Origin: Zelopaecilomyces penicillatus
Lineage: Eukaryota > Ascomycota > Sordariomycetes > Hypocreales > Pseudodiploosporaceae
Length of the DNA: 64,000 bases
Direction of reading: 5' to 3'
Assembly: GCA_005765155.1 (NCBI GenBank)
Contig: VCCP01000002.1
Span: 5,084,001-5,148,000, forward strand
Positions 10,224 through 21,563 of this stretch are shown here, piece after piece. The translations under genes were made by a program, and so were the position numbers. A model generated the notes under the pieces. The model was not told where the DNA came from. It worked only from the letters and a program-made list of their open reading frames with translations, and searched no databases. Positions within the stretch are counted from its first letter, which is position 1; each line of letters opens with the position of its first letter.

Positions 10224-11375
10224 TCAAGGGCTCCATCTTCTGGCTCTGTATTGACCCTTGTTCTTAATCTTGGTCTGCTTGCTTTTATTGTTGTCCACCA
10301 CAGCTATGGGTTTCTGGATATTTCCCACCCCCACCTGTGTTGTGGTAGACTCTTCTTTGACATTTGATACGCTCTGTACAGCATATTCTTGGCACATGGC
10401 ATCATCCCTCACAGTAACCTCGATGGGGTAGTAGAGTTGAACGGCATAATCACTGCGCGTTTCTAGGAAAACCCAATCAATCTCGGGCCTGAAAAAAGTG
10501 CCATCGAGTCTGCGTCTGATGAACATGGCCGTTGGTCTGCTCGTCGCATCAATATGGACGATCCATTTGAGTTTGACATTGTAGACTCCAGGTTCTATCA
10601 TAGTGACATCATTCGAGTGAATGACTGCTGTCCAGACATGGCCTTGGACTCTTCCGCTGGATGTGATGTAGTTGAGGTTCCAGATGACCTCGCTGTAGGA
10701 GAGTGCAAGGACGGCTCGATGCTTCTCTAATTTTTCAACAGCTGCAGAAAGCTGGGAGAGTCTCTCGTTCCGCTTAGCAGTAATCTCCAAGAGCTCATAA
10801 GGCGTCTTGATTTCCGCCGAAGAAGCAAATGCAGCTTTGATGTCTTTGAAGCATTGGATGAGAGGGATGGTGTTGTGGGCTTTCAGAGTCTTCCTCTTGA
10901 TCACCTCGGCCCAAGCTGCGTTCTTCTCCTTTTGAAAGAGAGCGTGCACATCCGCCACCGCTGACTTGAAGAGAACTTTGGCGTCTGCGACGGCATCTTT
11001 GATGAGCTCTGAGCGACGGAGGCCCACTTCATTCATAGCAAGCATCTTGACCATGCCGCGGAGACGCTCGATCTCTCCACATATCTTGTCGAGCCTCTCG
11101 TCAAAGTCTTCAGTATACTCCCAAGGATCGCGAGAGCGATATTTAACAGGGTGGCATTCAATATTGTCACGCGCATTGAAGCCTCGGATCGCCTCGTACT
11201 TGGGATCTTGGCAGATTCCCGTGTCATCATAAAAGAATGGAACATCGTATGAGGCGCTAGAAAATGTGCCCGTGTCGCTACGCTCAGAAGGACAAGTTCC
11301 AGGGGAAGAAGTAGACAACTCCATGCTGTTCTGGAAGACAGGGTGACCAACGTAATGAGGTTGAATAGCCGTCAT
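10224..11375 (-). CDS. Protein of unknown function with a central coiled coil
   Basis: I do not recognise this 383-residue intronless protein. The first 75 residues are Ser/Thr-rich and low in structure. From about residue 90 to 215 it is helical and strongly charged (DERLDKICGEIERLRGMVK, ALFQKEKNAAWAEVIKRK, RNERLSQLSAAVEKLEKH) and looks like a coiled coil. From about 220 to 340 it turns beta-like, with alternating hydrophobic residues (VYNVKLKWIVHIDATSRP, PEIDWVFLETRSDYAVQLYY). The tail is basic (KSKQTKIKNKGQYRARRW). There is no signal peptide or membrane segment. The layout of a helical arm followed by a beta sandwich is suggestive of fungal cell-to-cell or heterokaryon-type proteins, but I have no motif to back that. 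Imperfect tandem repeats lie upstream at 11482-11592. Confidence 0.6.
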   Translation of the reverse strand: MTAIQPHYVGHPVFQNSMELSTSSPGTCPSERSDTGTFSSASYDVPFFYDDTGICQDPKYEAIRGFNARDNIECHPVKYRSRDPWEYTEDFDERLDKICGEIERLRGMVKMLAMNEVGLRRSELIKDAVADAKVLFKSAVADVHALFQKEKNAAWAEVIKRKTLKAHNTIPLIQCFKDIKAAFASSAEIKTPYELLEITAKRNERLSQLSAAVEKLEKHRAVLALSYSEVIWNLNYITSSGRVQGHVWTAVIHSNDVTMIEPGVYNVKLKWIVHIDATSRPTAMFIRRRLDGTFFRPEIDWVFLETRSDYAVQLYYPIEVTVRDDAMCQEYAVQSVSNVKEESTTTQVGVGNIQKPIAVVDNNKSKQTKIKNKGQYRARRWSP

Positions 11376-11481
11376 CTTGAGCGAACACGCAGAGCTGGTT
11401 TGCGGCTAATAGCAGATTAGTGGCAAAGGACAAATTATAGCTTACACAATAGCGAGAAGCTGAAGTGTGTGCTAAGAGATG

Positions 11482-11592
11482 ACTTTGCAGTGATATTTGT
11501 AGTAGTAGCTGTGTAGAAATAGCTTTGCAATAGTATCTGTGTAGTAGTGGCTACGTAGAGATAGATAGCTGCGCAGTAATAGCAGTGTAGTG
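11482..11592. repeat. Imperfect direct repeats, unit about 40 bp
   Basis: Two similar units, 11482-11520 (starting actttgcagtgatatttgta) and 11522-11562 (starting gctttgcaatagtatctgtg), share the order ctttgca..agta..gta..gtagtag..gctac/gtgtagaga. A shorter third relative (gctgcgcagtaatagcagtg) follows to 11592. They sit about 110-220 bp upstream of the unknown gene at 10224-11375 and may be part of its promoter or leader. Confidence 0.5.
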
Positions 11593-12972
11593 TCAACAGA
11601 CAAGCTCAAGTGAAGAGAAAATCGTGAGAAAGTCTCTTCAGTGTGTAGAGAAGTGTTTGAAAGGATGCAAGTTGGAACAGGACCATGGGCGGGAAAGGAG
11701 CTCATTATATAGACGAACGTAGAAACAAGGTTTTCATCTTCATGTGCTGTGCGGACTCCATCTTTTTCCACTCTCGCGAGCTTATTTTGCCTTTTTCCAT
11801 ATTTACTCGTGACAAGAGCAGTCATCAAAACTTGCGGCCTCCAAAGCGCAGAGAGTTGGCGTTTTCTTCATGCTGGCGCTTTCGACAACCTTAAACAAGC
11901 CTTTGCCCCCTTCCCCCCCCCCCCTTTTTCTTTTTGTTGTCTGCTTTGATTCGGCTGGGTTCATGTAGGGGGGCTTGTTTTGTAAAAGGGTCCCTCGCTG
12001 CTGCCGATCTGTTCTGGTATAAAACTGCTCTCGATGAGCAAAGCAAAAAGGGGATTGTCCAGACGACGATGCTGGGTACTTTATCAGGGGGCCAAGGTGC
12101 AAAGCGTTGCTGGCGATGACAGAAAACTTAGAAGATGAAGGTTTTGGCTGAAAACTATGCTGGTTATGGTTCCTCTAGATGTTTCTAGAACAGTCATGTT
12201 CCTACCTTATCACAAGTTTGTTGTCTGTTGCGGTATAATAAACTGTTAATTGGGGTAGAGGCAGGCCGTTGCGCCACGCATCAGACTCAGACCCCAGGAA
12301 CCAGCAAGGCTCCACACTTTAAATGGAGTAAAAGCATCAATCTTTGTTTGTTTTACTAGTATTGATAATACATACGGCTATCTAAATTATACGGAAAAAT
12401 GACAATGGGAAGTTTCGCATCTAGCTTTTTCCATTGCATGATTACCACCTGACATGTGGGAAGCCGAAACCCGCACAGTGGATTTCTGTATATGAAAACG
12501 AAGCAACTTACAGTTGCAGGGTTTTCTCACGCCCTCTCACTTTATTGGGTCCAATTCGAGTCTAGAAAGGTTGGTTGATGTTCGGGCGAAGGAAGGAACG
12601 TTACAAGGGAGGAGTTTGCTGAGTTACTCGTGTTCTGACAAAACGAACCTGCAGAGAACAACCCATACAAGAGGAATGAAATGAAAAGGGATTGAAAATA
12701 AACTACAATGCCTGTTTGAAAACGCATGTAACGGCCCCTAACTTCGACGTAAGACATTTAAATATTTGCTTACCTGTGGAGGTTGTGATGAATAAGTCGT
12801 TGCGCAAGCCAACAACCGCCGTGCATGCACATCTACACTCTATCCGCAGAGACCCAAAAAATGTCCACAAATAATCAAGCCTGCTAAATGATATGATGGA
12901 TGATATGTTTGTTACACGTCCGTGGGATGCAAAAAATCGAATCGCTATTCATCTGGATTAACGAATAACGTC

Positions 12973-12978
12973 AAAAAA
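12973..12978 (-). terminator. Pol III terminator of tRNA-Leu
   Basis: Six A on the plus strand give a TTTTTT run 11 nt downstream of the minus-strand tRNA-Leu. Confidence 0.7.
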
Positions 12979-12988
12979 GAAAATATGC

Positions 12989-13106
12989 TGACAGAACGGG
13001 GATTCGAACCCCGGCCACTTTCGTGAACGGAACACTGCTTTACACAGATGTAAGAGCACAAAGATGCACTTGAGACCGTCGCCATAGACCACTCGGCCAT
13101 TCTGCC
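12989..13106 (-). tRNA. tRNA-Leu (anticodon CAA), with intron
   Basis: Read on the minus strand, the acceptor strand GGCAGAA (13106-13100) pairs with TTCTGTC at 12996-12990, with one G-T pair. The D arm GCCGAGTGGTCTATGGC is of the class II type. The anticodon loop CTCAAG contains CAA after a T, the usual Leu(CAA) arrangement, and is followed by an intron of about 32-35 nt. A variable arm CACGAAAGTG and the T arm GGGGTTCGAATCCCC complete the tRNA. The anticodon stem ACGGT faces TCCGT, so its last pair is a T-T mismatch unless the intron boundary is placed differently. Confidence 0.88.
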
Positions 13107-13313
13107 TTGTCGCATGATAGTTCCGATACTAATGCACACTATGGAGGTCTGGACCCAACCCGCTAACCTTGCATGGTGATCTAGCAGAAGACGAAATGCT
13201 CACAAACACAATAAAATGGAGCTTCATAAAGATAAATAAATGCTTTAATACTAAAAAACCGACTTATGTACAGGACACCCAAACTGTATCGCAAAATACC
13301 ATACGCAAAAGAT

Positions 13314-15029
13314 TTAACCTCTTGTCATTCTCACGTTGACTCCATCCTTGCACGTTGTCGCCAGAGCGTACAGCTCTACCCATTCCTTGTCATCAGTTGC
13401 CTCCATTCTCGAAAACGTCTGGACCATCCTGGCGATAAGATAGTGCGTTTCCAAAAGCGCAAATTTTTCTGCAAATGAAAACATCTTGTTAGTCTTATTC
13501 CATTCATTTGGAGGAAAATCTGCATAAAAGAAACAGGGACACTTACGGCCAATGCAGATTCGTGGCCCGCCGTTAAAGGGTAGATAACTCCAGCCCGGAC
13601 GAAGATTGTCCCACCTCTCAGGGATAAATTCGTCTGGACTGCTGCCAAACACTTGCTCATCTCTGTGCATCGAATACAAATTGTACATGACCAAGTTGCC
13701 TTTCCGAACAAGCAAAGGAGAATTTCCGTCTTTTCCTCCGCCATAAGGTATATATGTATCTCTCGATGCTTCTCGGGCGTTGGTCGGAATGATAGGATGT
13801 AGTCGTAAAGCTACGTTATGTCAGTGAAACAATTCCACAATCACATTATTCAGTGACAACAACTTACACTCTTGTACACACCACTTCAAGTATTCCATCT
13901 GGCTGATTTGACCGGTAGTCACTGAGTCTTTGCCTGCAATGGAAAGTACTTCTTCTCTCAACTTGGCGTAGATCTCTGGCTTCCTTGCCAGCACAAAAGA
14001 TAGGTTGCTCAGAAGGCTCGCTGTAGTGTCGCGGCTGGCTACCATGATGTGGAGTATCTGGTCTCTCAACTCCTGGCGGTCTTTTGTCACAGCAGCTAGC
14101 TCGTGGAGAATATTGTGTTCATCAACTTTAAAGTCTGGGTCTTCCTTTCTTCGCAATGACTCGTCAATAAAATGCTCAATGTACTGAAACACTCGATTTT
14201 TCGCCCTGGCAGCAGTGAAGCTGAATGTAAGGTGTTGAAGCGGACCTAGTTGCATCTTTTTGATGATCTCTGTGGAGCACGTCATGTAATCATCCACAAA
14301 CTGCTGTTCCCTGGGGTGACTTGACGAGCGATCAAGTACGCGTGTTGAGTGCCCCATCAAGAACTCAGTTGCAAAGTCCATCGTGAGCCAAAAGTAAAGA
14401 GGCTGTAGATCGACTACAGTTCCATCACCTGGGAGGCGTCGAAGCAATGCCTGGAAATGACCCTCAAGGATGTTGACGAGGGAGTCCTTGTCCTGTTTTG
14501 CCAAGCAGGGCCTCAACACCCCCCTGGCATGTGACCACGGATGCCCATTCAGGGTGAAGATTCCACTTCCTAGAAGTCCTGCCATTGCAGACACACGTAG
14601 GTGGGGGAGATCAAAGTCTTCAAAGGCTACAGCCAAAACATGCTTAATGTTCCGGCTGTCACATGTGTAGATTGTCTCCATGGTCCAACGTTTAGAAACG
14701 TAAGTTGATCCTAGTTGCCGAAATATATCGTGTGTGTATTCCAAGTATCTTTCAATAGGCTTGGCAAATATGCTTTCGTAGATGAAGTCAAGTCCAATTA
14801 TGGGGTCTTTGACTGGGATTTTGTTCTGGGCGGCTTGACAGCCCTTGCGAAGAGCATATCTCCACTGACGGATGTATGTATATATGCTGTGAAGAAACGG
14901 CGGTACAAAGAGAAAGGCAAAGAAGAGAAGGACATAATGGGCTTTCAGAGATGATAACATTTCGTCAAAGGTTGTCTTAAGACTGAAAGAAGTGAGGATT
15001 GGGCTCAGGCAAGATGAATGGTGTAGCAC
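13314..15029 (-). CDS. Cytochrome P450 of the CYP52 clan
   Basis: A membrane-anchored microsomal monooxygenase, 526 residues from exons 15029-13868, 13810-13547 and 13468-13314. A second ATG at 14960 would start 23 residues later, directly before the hydrophobic anchor HYVLLFFAFLFVPPFLHSIY, and may be the true start. The I-helix motif ASRDTT is at 331-336, and ESLR (387-390) spans the first splice junction. The heme loop FNGGPRICIG is at 466-475 with Cys473 as ligand, and the next residue is split by the second intron. The motif set and the CIGQKFALLE sequence resemble CYP52 and relatives, which hydroxylate alkanes or fatty acids at the chain end. It is transcribed away from the A-T-CT synthetase across a 2.2-kb gap, so it may tailor that product or supply a hydroxylated acyl substrate; this link is inference. 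Confidence 0.88.
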
Positions 15030-17280
15030 GAATAGCCACCGATATTTCTAATGCGAAATGGGCGATATTTATTCTGATCTTGAGCCACATCTAATTGAAG
15101 TTGATAACTCCTCCGTCGGATACACATCACCACCCCCTACTGGGGTATGTCTCCACCAACACCTCAAGACATAGCGAAGCTTATTGAGATGGTGACTTGG
15201 TAATGAAGAACAATTTAATGTAAGCTGTATCTGGCCGATGAAGTGCTTCAAAACGCCCGACATCAGTGAGGAAAGAGAGAAAAGAGGGGCCTATGGGGTG
15301 TTGGGTCCTCAGATCTGCTATAAACAGATTTTGTCAAGAGCCAATAAGGTTAATCCTACCCACTTCAGATGACGATAATGTAGGACCAAATCAGCCCTGG
15401 TTGTGCGCCTTCCATATAACGGTGGCAATTGTAAAAGTGATGCCCGTTCGTATGAGGCAACATTTCACCCGCACCCTGGACCCTGGCAGCAACGTTACGA
15501 TATGTCCCACAATGAAAATTTGAATGAAAGACACTCATCAGGCTTGCATAAACTCTTACACAGACAGTGGGAACGGGCATTGCGTCGTTGCTCCTTGTTG
15601 CGTGCTGCTGCCTTGGTTTTGTATGTCAGATCTACCACGTATGTCCTACTGCGATCTGCTTCATAGTCACACAGCAGTTGATTCTCGTAAAGATTGAGGA
15701 CTTCGCAGGGGCCATAAAAACAATGTGAATCCATGACATCTGCGTGTCTTGCCAATGTAAGAGCTCGCTCCAGAGCCCAGCGAACAAGGTTAATTAGCCG
15801 GTATGCTTTCTGGTTCAAGCTTTTCAATGTTAGCCCTTAGGCTTTCCTATATCGCAATCGCAAATGTATACATGAAGCCTTGGAGCATTGTTGGTCATAT
15901 GCCAATGCCAAGGCAAAAGGTTCACATGCGATGGCAATACCAAACTAGCTGAAAAGAGCAGGCAAGCTAATCTATCAAGTCAATGTCAACAAGCATTGCA
16001 TAAAAACGGGAGGCATGCGTTATCTACTCTTTGAGTAACACCAAGCGACAGGATCTCCTTAGGGGCGCTTGGGACGGGTACTTGTTGGTCTCCTAGACTC
16101 AGCTGTGTGACCTAAACGGTAAACTCGGTCATTGTAAACATTGACATGAACCACATAAAATGATAGCCAATCAAACCCGGTGTTCTTGCGCCGAGGTATT
16201 TTGGATTTCTCGGATTATGGTATCGTTGAGACAGGCTCAGAAGACACGCCAAGTATATTTCACCTGCCTCTTTGATCTCGCCACCAACAACTAGTCGGAC
16301 TTTTGATAGTTTGGTCAGAGTTTTCTAAAAACCAACATGATAGATCATGCGGGCGAAAGGGTACACAAGTCATATTCCTTGGGAAGACGAGCACCAGAAG
16401 CTGATTTGTCCGAAGACTAGGCCGGCGAATACGGACCACTGACGACCTCCGCATGTAGTTGGTCACAAGCATCTTAGATGGGTATCCCGGCTGCGACCAT
16501 CCAAACCTCCTGTCTTTCCTTTTTCTCTGATGGCCTTCTGATGCTCCGTGTAACCATCCACGGCATCTCCGGTGGCCGATACGGTGGGCGAAGCACAGAG
16601 ATTCGGCAGGACATTCTGTCGGGGCAACATCATCTCTCGACCGAACTGGGATTGTCTTTTGTGTGCCAAGAGACCTGCTGTGAACACTAAATATCCACAT
16701 GCTGTCACACTAAGCGAAACAATGATTTGGTTCGCCATCCCGGGCGAGTGGCGCTGGTGTTGGTCGGCTCGGAAAGCTTCACTATCCGCATGTCCCGCGG
16801 GCGGCAGTGAGGAGAAACATCGGCCGATCCCATCCTGTGCTTCGACGCGCCGAGTACCAGGTACACGGTGTTGACCGTGCTCACAGTATCCTATGGGATA
16901 TCACGGCTGTCAAACGGTTGGTATCAAGAGGCAAGGCGTTGCTTTCGCACAAGACTGAGCATTATGGGCTACCTGTGTCCGAAGTGTTGGCCAAGTACCT
17001 GCAGACACGGATCCAGGCAGATAATGAAACGGCTCCCAAATCACGAGTTTGGGGCTGCAGAGATGGCGAGAAAGTACATCAAAGCCGGTTCCTCATCCTG
17101 CTGTTGGAGAGGAGAAGATGATTTTTACTTTCCAGTTCCTACTCACGTTGCCCATCTGCGCCATCAACCGCCAACTGTTCACCGAGAACCGGCTGGCCGC
17201 TCAAGGCCTGCTTGGTTGGCTTCAGCATCCACGTTCCGCCCCGTCCCAGTGGTTCATTTTGGCACCAAGCCCGCTAAAGC
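15030..17280. other. Divergent region between P450 and A-T-CT synthetase
   Basis: A 2.25-kb gap long for this window. It should hold both promoters. It also contains a possible small minus-strand membrane-protein ORF at 16463-16738 with an in-frame continuation beyond its stop, and open frames of about 100-146 codons near 15495-15827 and 16807-17290 that I cannot assign. Decayed genes are possible here. Confidence 0.4.
16463..16738 (-). CDS. Doubtful small membrane-protein ORF or gene remnant
   Basis: A 91-codon frame that opens with MANQIIVSLSVTACGYLVFT, a convincing hydrophobic signal or anchor, followed by a polar basic region (AHKRQSQFGREMML). It ends in TGA, yet the same frame resumes directly with about 30 open codons that include a second hydrophobic piece (QWSVFAGLVFGQISFW). 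This could be a gene broken by a stop codon, a first exon whose partners I cannot place, or chance. No family recognised. Confidence 0.2.
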   Translation of the reverse strand: MANQIIVSLSVTACGYLVFTAGLLAHKRQSQFGREMMLPRQNVLPNLCASPTVSATGDAVDGYTEHQKAIREKGKTGGLDGRSRDTHLRCL

Positions 17281-20200
17281 ATGGCACTAACTTCGCTAAT
17301 CGACAGCGCCCGGCTGATGTCCCAACAGCGAGCCGCAGTGGATTCCTCCAACTTCAGCTCCAACTCCAGCGCCAGCACTGGCCATCTGCTCGCTGAAGTG
17401 CATGGCGAAGACGTCGCCGACTTGGACAAGACGCTTTGGCACTTCTTTCTTGCAACCGCCTCAGCACATCCCGACCGAGAAGCCATCGTTTGCCTCTGGC
17501 AGCGTGCAGATGGCAGCCAATTACCGTCTGAACCAGCTCCGAGCGGGAGATCTGACTGTCTCAGATGGACGTATCACGACCTGCAGGCAAGAGCAGAGCG
17601 ACTGGCCTGCGCTCTGGAGAAGCTGGGGTGTCGTCCTACCATGCGACTTGCCGCTGTGATTTGGAACTCTGCAGAATGGGCCTTGTTATTCTGGGCCACG
17701 GCCAAGATTGGTTTGGTATTTGTGCCCATTGACCCCCGTGCCGCTGCTGACGACATTGACTTGATGTTGTTATCCGCGCAGCCGCAGGTCTTGCTTGTTC
17801 AGGATACTGAGGCAGTGGCCGCTCTGCAAGTCTTGGATCGGAAATGGAGTCCGCTTCGCGCTCGAGTTCGAATCCATTGCTCAGAGGAAGATGTTGATGG
17901 CTGGCTGAATCTGCAACAGCTGTTGTCGTTGAAGGCGTTTGATCCAACGGCAAGTTACCCCTATGTCACGACGGAGGATAAGCCACCAGCACTCGACCAA
18001 GGCGACAAAGAAACCGCCGCACTTATTGTGTTCACAAGTGGAACAACAGGAGAGCCCAAAGGCTGTGTGCACACAAATAGAAACCTCGTTGCGCAAACCA
18101 ACAACTATGACCCTAACTCAGACGCCTCCTTCGTTGACCGTTGGCTCGTTCATACACCGGTTTGTCACATCTTTGCTATCAACAATGCACTCCGCGCATG
18201 GAGATACGGCGGTACAGTTGTTTTTGCCTCCAAATTGTTCGATGTCGACTCAACTCTCAAGGCTTTAGTACAGGAGCAAAGTACTATAATGTCGGCAACT
18301 CCAACTCTGGTCAAGGCACTCTTGGCCCACAGCGCATTTTCGAGTCCCCAAGAGATAAATCTCTCAGTAGTGACTATTGCCGGAACTAAGATTGAGACTG
18401 AGGATATCCGTCTTTGCCGTCAGGAGCTGGGCTCACGAGATGCAATCCAGGCCTATGGCATGACTGAGGCTGGGCCAGTAATTAGTTGGGCCAGACACGA
18501 TGAGCTGTTGGTTGATGGGTATCACCCCGGTGTGGGTAAAGTTCTTCCAGGAGCAGCACTTCGCATATGTCGTCCTGGAAGTCACACAGTGCTTCAACGA
18601 TTACAGGCCGGAGAGCTACATATTAGTGGCCCGTGTGTCATTGCAAACTACCTGGGCGAATCTGACAGTGACAAGTTCTATTCGGATAGCTCTGGGAAGT
18701 GGTTTATGACCGGCGACCAAGCTATGATTGACATGCATGGTGTTGTACATATTGTGGGCCGTTATAAGGATTTAATCATCAGAGGGGGAGAAAACATCAA
18801 CCCGCTAAAGATGGAATCATTTTTGGCTGAATTACCTGGCCTAGAGGTGAGTGGCTCTCGCTATTTTGCAACTGATGTAGAACTGATCTACTAAGCTAAA
18901 TTGGTGTTCAGGTTCGGGTCGTTGGAACCCCTGATGATGTTGCCGGCCAAGTTCCGGTCGCCGTTGTCAAGCTGCCTACGGGCATATCAAAGGCCCGGGT
19001 GGCAGAAGTGTCCAGACGAATGGGTCCACAATATGCTCTTGATGGAATTTACACGTTGGAAGAACTAGGACTTCAAAGCATGCCAGTCACATCCATCGGC
19101 AAGCCTAAGCGAGCTCTCTTGGCCAATGCTATCGCTAAGCTAAGGTCCAACACCGACGAAGAGCTCAAGGTTCGCCAGTCGGATCAAGTTGAATTGGGCA
19201 AGCTTGAAGGGACTCTTCAAAATATTTGGGAGCAGTTGACAGGGTTTTGCCCAGCCTTGACCGACAGTCTGGATTATCTTGCAGATAGCATCACACTCCT
19301 CCGATACTGCGATAGCGTGCTCCGGACATGTAACAAGTATCTTTATCTACAGGACTTAAGGGAGCATAATACGGTACAAAAGCAATCGCAGCTGTTGTCA
19401 TCAAGAGCACTTCTCAACAATTCTGACAATATGCGTGCGCAAGAAAATCGCTCCCAGAGGCTCTCATCAAGCACTTCTACCGTTGAGACTTGCATTCCGT
19501 ACCCGATAGCTTTCGGATTTGCACCCGATTATTCGAATAACCAGAACAAAAACCGCGACCTTTGGAAAATAGCGCAGGGGCATTTGAGTAATTTGAAACT
19601 TGGAGAACACGATCTGGAGGATATCAACCCTATCAGATATTCGCTGCAAAGGACTATTATTAGACAGCGGCCACAGTCGTATAATGTGCGCATAGTCTTT
19701 CGAATCAGGAAGACTGCAGAGCACCAAGTTCATATGGGTCTCAAAGCAGCCATAAGCCAGTGGCCAATCATGCGAACATTTCTATGCCGCTCCAAGGGAA
19801 TGCGGCCGTATCATGCGATTGTTTCACCAAGCGAGCAATTATTCCAGCATCTTATACATGAGATGGAGGTGGAGTCTGAGCAGGAGGCAGTAGCTTTATA
19901 CCAGGATGATACTTTTACATCTCAATTCCCCGAGTCTCCATTCATGCTTCAAGCAATGATCATCAAAACGAGAGTTACCAATGAGTTTATTCTCTGCCTG
20001 ACTTACAGTCACTCTATAGTTGATGCATTGACACTGCTTCCATGGCACCGAGATCTTGATCGGCTAATTGTCAATCATAACTTCAAGGTTCCTGTTCATA
20101 CGCCTTATCGGTTGTTTGCAGATCTCTTTGAACAATATCATAACTGCTCACCTGCTCAAGCATCGATCTTATATCGCATTAAGCAGCTGCGAGGTATTTC

Positions 20201-21122
20201 GAGGTACAAGCACGCCTTGTGGCCGAAACAGCGAGCACCAGGCATGATGGTGGCAAATGACAATGGCTCTCCCAACGTATCTGAACGTCGAGCAATCCGA
20301 GCCCAAGTGTGGAAGGGAGAATGGGATGCCAGATCATCAGAGTTCCGATATCCTCGCCGAAGCAGAGTCGTATGTCTACCGCTACTTGGCAAACTTAGAG
20401 CCATTTGCGGCGTAGAACCTTCAATGTTTACCAAATGTGCCTTGGTTCTTTTCAATGTCTTGCAAACAGGCTCCCCAGTGGCAGTCTTCTCGTCGTGGGA
20501 GAGCGCACGAACGTGGCCATTTATGCCTAAATGGATAGAGTCGCTGCTGCCGCCTGCAATGAGCATAGGTGGGCCTACCGTCGAATGGGTGTTGAATATG
20601 TATGAGCTCGTCCGGGAAGAGACGTTGATTGAGTTTTTCCGGCGTATGATTTACAATCAGGAACAACTTCGACCACATGAGCATGCACCGTGGGACAAGG
20701 TTGTAGATGGGCTTAGCGACGAAGGCGACGTTGCTGTTGATGCTTCTTTCCGTCAATCTTTTGTATGGGATGTAAGTATGGGCCTTTCGCATTCAAGGGG
20801 AATTCATAACGGCTTTGAAGTCCTGGAGGCCGTATCGCGATACGACTGGCCAGATTGGTGAGTAGATGTCTCTTGATTCCTCTCAAGCTCGCTCATTCGA
20901 ATGGACTTGACAGCTAATTGGTTCATAAACAGTGGCTTCGCCTGGAATGCGTTCATGATGGATAAAGTCAATCTTTTCTTCATTGCATCATGGGATACGG
21001 CACAGCTCAATGCAGATGAAGTGGATGGTTTCTGTGACGATCTGGCAGACGTGATGAGAAAGCTAGCGAATGAGGGAAACTGGAATCGGCCAGTTGGAGA
21101 GGTATTTTCAATCACAAAGTGA
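17281..21122 (+). CDS. Single-module NRPS-like synthetase, A-T-CT architecture
   Basis: A 1233-residue multidomain enzyme from exons 17281-18846, 18912-20857 and 20933-21122 (introns of 65 and 75 nt). Residues about 50-600 form an adenylate-forming domain: TSGTTGEPKG at 252-261, AYGMTEAG at 391-398, TGD at 477-479, GRYKDLIIRGGEN from 493, and the catalytic lysine in GKPKRA (Lys586). Its style is closer to acyl- or aryl-acid ligases than to amino-acid A domains. A carrier domain follows, with Ser648 in LADSITLL as likely phosphopantetheine site. Residues about 720-1230 form a condensation-type domain with SHSIVDALT at 888-896, which fits the SHxxxDxx(S/T) pattern of fungal terminal cyclising CT domains; His889 is the likely catalytic base. 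No initiating C domain, reductase or thioesterase is present. Expected action: load one acid, then release it by amide or ester formation. Confidence 0.85.
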
Positions 21123-21563
21123 CGGGGAGCCAGAATGGTGGCAACAGTCGCAATTTACTATCACAGATTACTTGTTGGTTAAGGGTGACACATCCTTTGG
21201 CTTGAGTTTCATTTGTTATAGTTGCAGATTACTTACATGGTTTTTGATGATTGATTGATATCAGGACTAGATTGACTGATGAGATATCATGGCAATAGCA
21301 CAATCATATAAAATACATCAATTGGTCAGTGTGTGGAGTTTGATATATGCTATGTGATATTCTTCAAATCAGGCAATGTTTTTAAAGGTCACTTTGAGAA
21401 GATTTGAAAGGCAACCATCTTGGCCATTCATGACAAGCCAGCCAGCTAACTTTATTGCCACCCAGCTTTAAATACAAAACAAACGCCCGTTATACTAAAC
21501 ACATAAACACAACGGCCCCTTCACCTGACTTTATCCAACAACCTCTTTCCAGAGAAGAGACAT
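21123..21563. other. Convergent intergenic region
   Basis: The 441 bp between the 3' ends of the synthetase and the minus-strand membrane-protein gene. AT-rich; nothing recognised. Confidence 0.5.

Larger units (their letters stand above)
11376..12988. other. Intergenic region with imperfect repeats
   Basis: The 1.6 kb between the unknown gene (its upstream side) and tRNA-Leu. It contains the imperfect repeats at 11482-11592 and a pyrimidine run at about 11909-11935. Short open frames here have no recognisable content. Confidence 0.4.
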
